Assembly (NCBI GenBank): GCA_013329925.1
Contig: DUJK01000142.1
Span: 1-14,307 of the forward strand
Origin: Candidatus Poseidoniaceae archaeon
Lineage (GTDB): Archaea; Thermoplasmatota; Poseidoniia; Poseidoniales; Poseidoniaceae
Length of the DNA stretch: 14,307 nucleotides
Reading direction: 5' to 3'
Under the pieces are notes generated by a model. The model worked only from the letters and a program-made list of their open reading frames with translations. It was not told where the DNA came from and ran no database searches. This document shows positions 1 through 6,153 of the stretch, piece after piece (the first letter of the stretch is position 1; each line of letters begins with the position of its first letter). A program made the position numbers and the translations under genes.

Positions 1-767
1 AAGCGCTTTATTTCCTTGAATGTTTGGTATACTTGGGAATAAGCAACTTTTGTAGCATCTTTGAAACCCTTCCATTCCATAGAAGACGGGATTTCTGGCT
101 CAGGAGTCCATTTGAACATCAACAGTCCGAATCCCCACCACCAAATTGCTGAGGTCGAAAAGATAATTGCCATCTTAAAGTTAGTATCCCAACTAAATCC
201 TAGTAGAACAATTAGGTGGAAAATCAAGATCATCGAACCACCTATGAATCCATATGCATAACCCCAAGTAGAGACATGGTCTTGACATTTTCTTGGGGCT
301 AGATAAGGCATAAAGGAATAATAAATTACGTTACCACCAGTAAAACCAATAGTTCCAATAGTGTACATCAATGCTAGGATTAGATATCCTTGAGAACCAA
401 AATAAGGTGCTGCACCCATCAATGCAGTGAAGATAATTCCAACTACAGTATACCATTTCAGTAACTTTTTCTTAATCGGCATCTTATCAGCAATTACTCC
501 AAGAGCCGGAGCAGTCACTACAACAAATAGCATTGAAAAAGTCAATACCCAAGCATAAAACGAGTCACCAGATTGTGTACCAGTTGCCGTGTTGTATAAC
601 GCTGCCATTAATGCAGGAGCAATTACTGTCATCACTGTTAGGGCATAAGCTTGGTTAGCCCAATCATAGAAGTACCAACTCTTCAGTGCTTTCTTTTTAT
701 CATCGCTCATAGAGTTGATAATCTCTTTCGCACTACTATTCTCAATCGCTACCGCTTCGCCAGCCAT
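1..767 (-). CDS. UMF1/Atg22-type MFS transporter (3' part outside window)
   Basis: A major facilitator of the UMF1 (Atg22-like, PF11700) family: an inner-membrane multi-pass carrier. Yeast Atg22 exports amino acids from the vacuole; the substrate of prokaryotic members is not established. The first 255 residues are present and the C-terminal part runs off the left edge (the family is usually 400-500 residues). The hallmark WYFYDWANQAYA lies at residues 31-42, before the first membrane helix. An MFS-type cytoplasmic loop GVIADKMPIKKK is at 90-101. Hydrophobic segments fall at about 43-60, 70-92, 106-122, 127-150, 170-190 and 199-218. I chose the ATG at 765-767 because a TATA-like CATAAACT is centred about 25 bases upstream; the next in-frame ATG (residue 20) would leave a shorter N-terminus. 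The family call is strong, the substrate unknown. Confidence 0.85.
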   Translation of the reverse strand, partial: MAGEAVAIENSSAKEIINSMSDDKKKALKSWYFYDWANQAYALTVMTVIAPALMAALYNTATGTQSGDSFYAWVLTFSMLFVVVTAPALGVIADKMPIKKKLLKWYTVVGIIFTALMGAAPYFGSQGYLILALMYTIGTIGFTGGNVIYYSFMPYLAPRKCQDHVSTWGYAYGFIGGSMILIFHLIVLLGFSWDTNFKMAIIFSTSAIWWWGFGLLMFKWTPEPEIPSSMEWKGFKDATKVAYSQVYQTFKEIKR

Positions 768-787
768 AATGTTGAATAATCAAATCC

Positions 788-795
788 AGTTTATG
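788..795 (-). promoter_or_regulatory. TATA-like box of the UMF1-type transporter
   Basis: On the minus strand the bases read CATAAACT, centred about 25 bases before the transporter ATG. This spacing matches better TATA boxes elsewhere in the window and suggests a leaderless or nearly leaderless transcript. The match to an archaeal TATA box is modest. Confidence 0.35.
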
Positions 796-851
796 AACTA
801 GACACCTACAAATTACAGTAAGTGTTGTATTTCTTACCAATAAATTTTGAT

Positions 852-1247
852 TCAGTGGTCTCTAATGATGATATATCGGCCAAGTGCTTCTTGCCACATT
901 ATTTTCTGACCAGCTTCAATTGTCATCCCACCATCTGTATTTGGCATAGGGAGAATCATCATAGAGTAATCTCGATCGTTCATAGCATGTACTTCATTAC
1001 CTTCCATGTGAGTGACTGTTGCTGTACCTTTCTCAATCATCGGGACGTTTATTGAATCAGTTACTGTTCCAACGTGGGAAATTTTCTTGCCGGTAAAGAT
1101 GCTTTCCAGAGAAAGACGTGCTTTGGCTGAACCGTGCTTACCAGGTTTTGATTTAGAAATGCTCAGAATTTTGTATGCTTCATCGTCAACAACACAAAAT
1201 CTGCCTACTTTCAGTGTTCTAATTTCTACTCTATCAGTTCCTACCAT
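852..1247 (-). CDS. eif5A: Translation initiation factor 5A (aIF5A)
   Basis: Archaeal homologue of eIF5A, a cytosolic factor that binds the ribosome and relieves stalling during peptide-bond formation, for example at proline runs. The protein is 131 residues, normal for the archaeal family. The N-terminal SH3-like domain carries the exposed loop SKPGKHGSAKARL (residues 33-45); Lys37 is the residue converted to deoxyhypusine or hypusine by deoxyhypusine synthase, which is not in this window. The second half (about 72-131) fits the OB-fold domain. The ATG at 1245-1247 gives the usual N-terminus. A GAGG stretch 8-11 bases upstream could act as a weak Shine-Dalgarno, and the possible TATA box (AATACAT about 27 bases upstream) is poor. 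This gene is one of the main reasons to call the window archaeal. Confidence 0.96.
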   Translation of the reverse strand: MVGTDRVEIRTLKVGRFCVVDDEAYKILSISKSKPGKHGSAKARLSLESIFTGKKISHVGTVTDSINVPMIEKGTATVTHMEGNEVHAMNDRDYSMMILPMPNTDGGMTIEAGQKIMWQEALGRYIIIRDH

Positions 1248-1330
1248 GGGTCTGCCTCATATTGCTGGCTATGTATTGGCTTATGACCATTCCCGCTGTT
1301 CATAGGCAATTTTCCCAAATATCTGACACC

Positions 1331-1348
1331 AAAACTTCTGCCAGAAGT
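1331..1348 (-). terminator. Short hairpin followed by TTTT after the DUF2237 gene
   Basis: On the minus strand ACTTCT-GGC-AGAAGT forms a perfect 6-bp stem with a 3-base loop, followed directly by TTTT. It starts 13 bases past the DUF2237 stop codon and precedes aIF5A. It resembles a weak intrinsic terminator, but archaeal termination depends mainly on T-rich tracts and four Ts is short, so it could be chance. Confidence 0.3.
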
Positions 1349-1361
1349 AGATTAAGTAATA

Positions 1362-1724
1362 TTATTCTGCATACATTTCCAATAGTTCTAGTGGAATAAT
1401 TCGCAATGATTCTTCGTGAGTTGCTTCTAAGTTAACCGGGCATGCAACGCCGTGATTAGCTGCATCTAGCCAAGTCCTAGCACAAATGCACCAGCGGTCT
1501 CCTGGTTTAAGTCCAGGGAAATTGAATTGTGGCGCTGGAGTAATCAAATCATTACCTTTTGATTTAGCAAATTCAAGAAACTTTTCGGTCAAGATTCCGC
1601 ACACTACATGTAGACCTCGGTCATTTTCATCAGTATTACAACAGCCATCTCGATACCAACCTGTCAGTGGGTCTGTTGAGCATTCTTGTAGTTCTTTTCC
1701 TAGAACATTCACCTTTGGATTCAT
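1362..1724 (-). CDS. DUF2237 family protein
   Basis: A 120-residue soluble protein of the DUF2237 (PF09996) family, widespread in bacteria and of unknown biochemical function. The full-length family pattern is visible: CSTDPLTGWYRDGCCNT (residues 15-31), GLHVVC (37-42), GNDL (57-60), then FPGLKPGDRWCICA (69-82) and LEATHEESL (99-107). The conserved cysteines (15, 28, 29, 42, 79, 81, 95) suggest a metal-binding or redox-sensitive fold, but that is inference. The ATG at 1722-1724 is chosen because the family begins just before the NVLG motif and a good TATA box lies about 26 bases upstream. It sits between aIF5A and a 3-hydroxyacyl-CoA dehydrogenase on the same strand, with only 25 bases to the dehydrogenase stop, yet it seems to have its own promoter. 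Confidence 0.9.
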   Translation of the reverse strand: MNPKVNVLGKELQECSTDPLTGWYRDGCCNTDENDRGLHVVCGILTEKFLEFAKSKGNDLITPAPQFNFPGLKPGDRWCICARTWLDAANHGVACPVNLEATHEESLRIIPLELLEMYAE

Positions 1725-1746
1725 ATTATAGCCTCAGTATTTTCAA

Positions 1747-1754
1747 TAATTAAT
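1747..1754 (-). promoter_or_regulatory. TATA box of the DUF2237 gene
   Basis: On the minus strand ATTAATTA, inside the longer AT-rich run AAATATTAATTATTG, is centred about 26 bases before the DUF2237 ATG. It overlaps the 3' end of the upstream dehydrogenase gene. The spacing implies transcription starting at or within a few bases of the start codon. Confidence 0.5.
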
Positions 1755-2592
1755 ATTTGTAAAAACCTTCACCAGATTTCCTGCCTAATTTTCCGTCAGC
1801 GACCATTGATTTGAGTAGTGGAGCTGGCGCATATTTGTCATCTGCTAAGCCTTCATGTAAAACATTCATAATGTGCAATACAGTATCTAGTCCAATTAAA
1901 TCAGATAGAGCTAACGGTCCGATAGGATGGTTCATACCAAGTTTCATAATTCCATCAATTGCCTCAGGCTCTGCAACACCTTCTTGTAAGGTTAGTATTG
2001 CTTCATTAAGCATTGGACAAAGAATTCTATTAGAAATAAAACCTGGTGAATCGTTGCAGGATAACGCAGTTTTACCCATCTTGGCCGCGGCACTAACTAC
2101 AGATGCATTGGTTGCATCGCTTGTTGCCTCGCCGTTGATAATCTCGACTAACTTCATGATTGGCACTGGATTCATGAAATGCATACCAATCACCTTGTCA
2201 GGTCTACTGGTAGACTTAGCAATTTCTGAGATGGAAATTGAGGAGGTGTTTGATGCTAAGATGCATTCTGGTTGACAAATTTTGTCAAGTTCAGAAAAGA
2301 TAGACGCTTTCAATTCCATAATTTCTGGTACTGCTTCGACTACTAAATCTACTGAAGAACAATCATTACGGTCTATTGAGGTAGATATTCTAGCAAGTGC
2401 AGCGTCTGCATCTGATTGAGTCATGCGTTCCTTAGCAACCAGTTTGCCGAGTGAGCGCTCAATTGTCGAAATACCTTTGTCAACATATTCCTGTTTGATA
2501 TCAACCATCACAACATTATAACCAGCACATGCAGCAACCTGTGCAATTCCATTTCCCATTTGTCCTGCGCCAATAACTGCAATACTATCCAT
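1750..2592 (-). CDS. hbd: 3-hydroxyacyl-CoA (3-hydroxybutyryl-CoA) dehydrogenase
   Basis: NAD-dependent oxidation of (S)-3-hydroxyacyl-CoA to 3-ketoacyl-CoA in fatty-acid or short-chain acyl-CoA degradation (the reverse operates in butyryl-CoA synthesis). The 280-residue protein matches the short stand-alone family. The Rossmann domain opens with VIGAGQMGNGIAQ (6-18) and has Asp31 for the adenine ribose, which favours NAD. Catalytic positions are Ser117 (in NTSS), His138 (in HFMNP), Glu150 and Asn188 (in SNR). The C-terminal helical dimerisation domain begins near 183 (PGFISNR). I chose the ATG at 2590-2592 because the nucleotide-binding strand starts immediately after it. An in-frame ATG at 2617-2619 would add nine residues, and the open frame continues to 2709, over the start of the divergent gene, which is unlikely to be translated. 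No thiolase or enoyl-CoA hydratase is adjacent. Confidence 0.93.
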   Translation of the reverse strand: MDSIAVIGAGQMGNGIAQVAACAGYNVVMVDIKQEYVDKGISTIERSLGKLVAKERMTQSDADAALARISTSIDRNDCSSVDLVVEAVPEIMELKASIFSELDKICQPECILASNTSSISISEIAKSTSRPDKVIGMHFMNPVPIMKLVEIINGEATSDATNASVVSAAAKMGKTALSCNDSPGFISNRILCPMLNEAILTLQEGVAEPEAIDGIMKLGMNHPIGPLALSDLIGLDTVLHIMNVLHEGLADDKYAPAPLLKSMVADGKLGRKSGEGFYKY

Positions 2593-2685
2593 CTCAATCC
2601 CGTAATCACTGCGAGGCATACTAGATTCTTGAATATGTGGTATGTAGGGAGAATAGTTAACTACCCGATTGCTACTACTGTGTTT

Positions 2686-3972
2686 ATGGTTGAAATCCTT
2701 TGCCCACACTGTGAAGGAGAAATAGAGCTTGATGATGATGCATCAGGCGAATTTGCATGTCCATTATGTGATGGTGAATTCGAGTGGAATGTCGAAGAAG
2801 ATGAATCATTTGACGATGCAGTAGTAAGTACAAACAACCGCATAGTAACCACAGATTTCGAGGAAAAGCCAGCAGTTCCGAAGGTTGCGGGAATTGCGTT
2901 TTCTATCTACATGGGATTACTAATTATCGGAGGCATATACGGTATAATCGTAGGATTGTACCTCAGTTCAGCAGAATCTGCGCTTGGTACTGGAACAGGT
3001 TTTGGTGCTATTTTCATCATTATATCTTTGATTACAATAGCATTGGGAACGGTTGGCATGGGTTTTGGAATTAAAACTGCAAAAGGTGAATTTATACCAC
3101 TAATTGTAATTGCCTGCATCTCTGGTTTGTTGTTCTTATTCTCTATATTTGGATATGAAGATGCTGCTGACATACCGTCAATACTTATTGCTCTGGCATT
3201 TACTGTTGGAAACCTGTGTTGTATTTTTGTACCAATACTCAAAGCGCAATTTACCGGTGTGTTAGTTACTCGTTCTGACCCCAATAAACCCAAAAAGATG
3301 GTAAATGAGTTTGATAAAACCAAATCTATTCATCCTCTTGAATGGGCTGGTCATGGCGTTTCTTTAGTGATGTTAATTATCGTAATTATTTGTTTAACTT
3401 CTAGTTCTTGGTATACAATAAGTGCAGATGGGGATGATATTTTAACAATGGGTCTATCAGAAGTTGAACTGGAATTTGGATTCGGATTTGGTAGTGATTC
3501 TGCAACATATTCAGAGATAGTTGAAGATGAAGAAGACTTCTATGAAGCACGATGTGTTGATGGTAGTTCTGCAGAATGTGATCAAATTAAACAATCTGTC
3601 GATTACTGGAAATCTTGGAAAACATCTACTTTGATCTTGAAAATAATGCTAATAATTACTTTAGTAGTTGCCATAATTGGAATAATTTCTAGACTTGCCG
3701 CAATACTTGCCAATACTGGACTAATGAATTTACCCGATAAGGGATATATGGTTAACGACATTGTTCGGAAGTTTTCTTCAATTGTAGTCTGCTTGTTATT
3801 GTTAATTGGTGTAGTAATTTTTATGATAATTCAACCGGGACTAGGGCCAGATGAATTTTGGTCTGGTGGCGAGGATGATATGGATGGAAGTTTTGGAGCA
3901 ATGGTTTGGATTGCAATAGTATTTTCAATGAGCGTACCCATACTATCTAAATTTGAAATTGACTACTCTTGA
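2686..3972 (+). CDS. Zinc-ribbon multi-pass membrane protein, function unknown
   Basis: I do not recognise a named family. The 428-residue protein begins with a cytosolic zinc ribbon of two CxxC pairs (Cys6/9 and Cys25/28) in the setting CPHCEGEIELDDD and CPLCDGEFEW, followed by an acidic linker (36-62). About eight hydrophobic segments follow, near 68-93, 105-129, 136-155, 163-185, 222-240, 315-335, 364-383 and 403-421. The loop between segments five and six is long and acidic (241-313) and carries Cys290 and Cys298, a possible disulfide if the loop is outside the cell. Another acidic loop lies at 386-400. The ATG at 2686 is chosen because the zinc ribbon follows at once; an upstream in-frame start at 2560 would overlap the divergent dehydrogenase gene. 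Zinc ribbons fused to membrane bundles are common in marine euryarchaea, perhaps as sensors or scaffolds (inference). Confidence 0.8.
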   Translation: MVEILCPHCEGEIELDDDASGEFACPLCDGEFEWNVEEDESFDDAVVSTNNRIVTTDFEEKPAVPKVAGIAFSIYMGLLIIGGIYGIIVGLYLSSAESALGTGTGFGAIFIIISLITIALGTVGMGFGIKTAKGEFIPLIVIACISGLLFLFSIFGYEDAADIPSILIALAFTVGNLCCIFVPILKAQFTGVLVTRSDPNKPKKMVNEFDKTKSIHPLEWAGHGVSLVMLIIVIICLTSSSWYTISADGDDILTMGLSEVELEFGFGFGSDSATYSEIVEDEEDFYEARCVDGSSAECDQIKQSVDYWKSWKTSTLILKIMLIITLVVAIIGIISRLAAILANTGLMNLPDKGYMVNDIVRKFSSIVVCLLLLIGVVIFMIIQPGLGPDEFWSGGEDDMDGSFGAMVWIAIVFSMSVPILSKFEIDYS

Positions 3973-3980
3973 ATGAGGAG

Positions 3981-4053
3981 TAGCCCGAGTCGGATTTGAA
4001 CCGACGTCGGCGGGACCAAAACCCACCATGATGGACCCCTACACTATCGGGCT
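3981..4053 (-). tRNA. tRNA-Gln(UUG)
   Basis: A 73-base cloverleaf can be folded by eye. The acceptor stem pairs AGCCCGA with TCGGGCT with discriminator A at 3981. The D stem is GTG with CAT (one G-T pair) and its loop contains GGGG. The anticodon stem is GTGGG with CCCGC and its loop TTTTGGT places TTG at 34-36 (window 4017-4019), decoding CAA and, by wobble, CAG. The variable loop is CGAC and the T arm is GTCGG-TTCAAAT-CCGAC. No CCA follows the discriminator, so the tail must be added by nucleotidyltransferase. No intron is seen in the anticodon loop. It lies 45 bases downstream of the HD-domain gene on the same strand. In archaea Gln-tRNA is normally made by amidation of Glu-tRNA(Gln) by GatDE. 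Confidence 0.95.
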
Positions 4054-4098
4054 CTGCTCTAGCGGGAGACAAACTAGTTTTTGTCCTTGTCGGAAACT

Positions 4099-4572
4099 TT
4101 AGTCAAGAAATCCAAGCAAATTCTTGTCGCTAATGTTGGATTTTGCACTTTCAATAAACTCATCTAGAGTAATGTCTTGCTTGTTTTGATACAACATTGC
4201 TTGAAGACCCATATCTAATTTATCGATTTGTTTGACGAATTTGGCTTCTGCAGTATCTCCTGCTTCATATTCCTCGAAAAGTGGCAACCACTGTGGAGCC
4301 ATTTCAGACATGGCTTTGTGTTCTGATTCTGCTTTATTTGAGATATCATCATGCGGAGTTAAATCACCAACTCTGACCTCGGGTAAGTCATGAATTAGAC
4401 AAAGCGACAAAATCTTCACTAGATCAAGGTCCTTTGGCGCTAGTCTTAGTGCTAATACCGCCATGCCCCAAGAGTGTGCTGCTACTGATTCGGGATTTTC
4501 AACACCTGAACGAACCCAACCAGTTCTTGGCAATTGTTTCAACTCTAGCATCTCTAGTAATTTGTCTCGCAT
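4099..4572 (-). CDS. HD-domain phosphohydrolase, YfbR/HDDC2-like
   Basis: A small metal-dependent HD phosphohydrolase of the YfbR/HDDC2 type. Characterised relatives remove phosphate from deoxyribonucleoside 5'-monophosphates, so a role in nucleotide-pool control is plausible, but specificity cannot be read from sequence. In the 157-residue product the metal ligands are His33 (AAHSW), the HD pair His61-Asp62 (LIHDLPE) and Asp117 (IDKLDM); Glu65 is the conserved acid after HD, and Asp70 is in VGDLTPHDD. The N-terminal LKQLPRTGWV resembles the same region of HDDC2. I chose the ATG at 4570-4572; a TTG at 4588-4590 would add six residues. The gene diverges from the AlkA-type glycosylase with about 50 bases between starts, so the pair may be coordinately expressed. 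It lies upstream of the tRNA-Gln gene. Confidence 0.88.
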   Translation of the reverse strand: MRDKLLEMLELKQLPRTGWVRSGVENPESVAAHSWGMAVLALRLAPKDLDLVKILSLCLIHDLPEVRVGDLTPHDDISNKAESEHKAMSEMAPQWLPLFEEYEAGDTAEAKFVKQIDKLDMGLQAMLYQNKQDITLDEFIESAKSNISDKNLLGFLD

Positions 4573-4622
4573 GATTGTGCGTATATGCAAGAGGTCAAAA
4601 CCTAGACCCCTAATTGCTTGTC

Positions 4623-5234
4623 ATGCAGACTGGTAAACCAACATGGTGGGATGACGCAGTGGCGGCCTTATCAAATGACGAACTACTCGGAGAAATCGTC
4701 AAGAAATATCCTGATGGATGCCTTGAAGGGAAAGGAGATTTGTTTCAAACTACTGTAAGATCCATCGTCGGCCAACAAATCTCGGTAATTGCCTCAGACG
4801 CTATTTGGGGTAGACTGGTCAAAATGCTGGGCAGTGTAACTCCAGAAAATGTCATGAAATTCACTCAAGAAGAGATTGCTGCTTGTGGATTAACTAGGCC
4901 CAAGTCAAGCTATATTCATGGTTTGGCAGCTAATTCTGATTTGTTGTTAAACCAAGATTGGGAGAACATGAGTGATAAGGAAATAAAGCAGCATTTAATT
5001 CAATTCAAAGGCATTGGCCCGTGGACTGCTGAAATGATGTTGATGTTTTCATTTATGCGCCCTGATGTATTTAGTGTGGGTGATATTGGTCTAGTCAAGG
5101 CTGTCAAAATTTTAGCACCACAGGCTGAATCAAAAGATGATGTAGAAGAAATCGCTAAGCGATGGTCACCATACAGAACTGCGGCATCATGGTATCTTTG
5201 GAGAATGATTGACCCAGTACCTGTAGGATACTAA
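4623..5234 (+). CDS. alkA: DNA-3-methyladenine glycosylase II (AlkA-type, HhH-GPD)
   Basis: Base-excision repair enzyme that cleaves the N-glycosidic bond of alkylated purines such as 3-methyladenine, leaving an abasic site. The 203-residue product holds the HhH-GPD core without the N-terminal domain of E. coli AlkA. The segment VRSIVGQQIS (45-54) matches the family's conserved helix. The helix-hairpin-helix is FKGIGPWTAEM (128-138), and the catalytic aspartate is Asp154 in SVGDIGL. The C-terminal WSPYRTAASWYLWR (181-194) is typical of AlkA/Mag proteins. No Cys4 iron-sulfur motif is present, unlike MutY or endonuclease III. The ATG at 4623 is preferred over a TTG nine bases earlier. A TATA-like GTATATGC lies 36-43 bases upstream, so the mRNA may have a short leader. 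Confidence 0.92.
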   Translation: MQTGKPTWWDDAVAALSNDELLGEIVKKYPDGCLEGKGDLFQTTVRSIVGQQISVIASDAIWGRLVKMLGSVTPENVMKFTQEEIAACGLTRPKSSYIHGLAANSDLLLNQDWENMSDKEIKQHLIQFKGIGPWTAEMMLMFSFMRPDVFSVGDIGLVKAVKILAPQAESKDDVEEIAKRWSPYRTAASWYLWRMIDPVPVGY

Positions 5235-5240
5235 GCAAGC

Positions 5241-5250
5241 AAATAATTAA
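5241..5250 (+). promoter_or_regulatory. TATA-like box of the coiled-coil membrane protein gene
   Basis: AAATAATTAA is centred about 29 bases before the ATG at 5275 and lies just after the glycosylase stop codon. It suggests that this gene has its own promoter although it follows the glycosylase by only 40 bases. Confidence 0.4.
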
Positions 5251-5274
5251 CAAACAAACCCCTAATGGCTAAAT

Positions 5275-6153
5275 ATGACAGATAGTGAGCCATCGACATT
5301 ATCTGAAAAATTGGCTATGACAAAAAAACGGCTTGGCATACTTTCCAAAAAGGTAGCAAGCAGTACCAAGTCAATGGTTGAAAACACCAATAATTCCATC
5401 AAGACAACGATTTCTGAGCAAAAGGAAAAACGCCAGCAGAAAAAACAAGAAAAACTGGCCCAAACAAAGACTGAATTGTCTGAGGCAGGGCTGTTAGATG
5501 ATGTCCCCTCAATGATCACCTTACCTGAATTTGAAAATGAAAGGATGGAAATTGCCTCGGAACAAAATGAAACAATGATTACTATTGTTGAAGAAATGCA
5601 GCGTTTATCACAACGGATTGATCATCTAGAACGCCGTCATAAAGCACTATCAACTAATAATTCAAAAGTCCACCAAGTCACCACCAGCCAACCAAAGCAA
5701 GAAAGAGAAACTAATACTACAACTTCACCAGTTATGGGAGAAGTAATTCATCTTCTTGGAGCGTCACTGGTATGGATTGTGGTATTGTTTGGGGCAGACA
5801 AATTCATCTCTGAACGTGCAATTCTGATAATGGATAGTTACCCGGCAGAGATACCAATTTGGGGAATTGGTGCTATGACATGGTCAATGTACATGTTATC
5901 AAGGCTAGGACAATCATCTAATATGCTTCGACTGCCAAAACTTCTCTTGTTTCAAACTGCAGCAGCCGTTGGAATTACTACATCTCTTGGATTAATGGTT
6001 TACGATGAAACCATGACCACCGTTTCTAGCATATGGGTATGGGGTACAGTTATTGCGATTGGACTGTTGTTGGCGGCAAGTATGATTGCTTCGGTTTGGC
6101 AATCAACCAAGAATTTAGTTGGCATAACTGATGAACAAGAAATCATTGATTGA
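5275..6153 (+). CDS. Coiled-coil membrane protein, function unknown
   Basis: Not assigned to a named family. The 292-residue product has two halves. Residues 1-70 are rich in Lys, Glu, Gln and Ser with a predicted coiled-coil character, including KEKRQQKKQEK at 50-60. Residues 88-125 form a second likely coiled coil (MITIVEEMQRLSQRIDHLERR at 101-121), followed by a polar Thr/Ser/Gln linker to 152. The second half has four hydrophobic segments near 156-174, 192-210, 222-242 and 252-274, with a short acidic tail. Such a layout could anchor a rod-like cytosolic domain to the membrane, but no enzymatic motif is visible. The ATG at 5275 is the first of the open frame; an ATG at 5265 in another frame stops after six codons. 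The stop codon lies inside the 3' end of the convergent acyl-CoA dehydrogenase gene (11 shared bases). Confidence 0.75.
   Translation: MTDSEPSTLSEKLAMTKKRLGILSKKVASSTKSMVENTNNSIKTTISEQKEKRQQKKQEKLAQTKTELSEAGLLDDVPSMITLPEFENERMEIASEQNETMITIVEEMQRLSQRIDHLERRHKALSTNNSKVHQVTTSQPKQERETNTTTSPVMGEVIHLLGASLVWIVVLFGADKFISERAILIMDSYPAEIPIWGIGAMTWSMYMLSRLGQSSNMLRLPKLLLFQTAAAVGITTSLGLMVYDETMTTVSSIWVWGTVIAIGLLLAASMIASVWQSTKNLVGITDEQEIID

Noticed and set aside
1012..1305. Plus-strand open frame opposite aIF5A.
   Set aside because: aIF5A on the minus strand is unambiguous; the antisense product shows no family features.
2593..2709. N-terminal extension of the 3-hydroxyacyl-CoA dehydrogenase frame up to 2709.
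   Set aside because: The family begins with the Rossmann strand at the ATG at 2590-2592. The extension would overlap the divergent zinc-ribbon gene and has no family counterpart; only the ATG at 2617-2619 remains a mild alternative.
2907..3323. A 138-codon open frame on the minus strand inside the zinc-ribbon membrane protein gene.
   Set aside because: It is antisense to hydrophobic codons of a well-supported gene, has low-complexity composition, and shows no domain.
4068..4085. Inverted repeat GACAAA-CTAGTT-TTTGTC between the HD gene stop and tRNA-Gln.
   Set aside because: It could be a hairpin terminator for the HD gene or part of the tRNA promoter, but no T-run follows it on the minus strand and the 6-bp AT-rich stem is weak.
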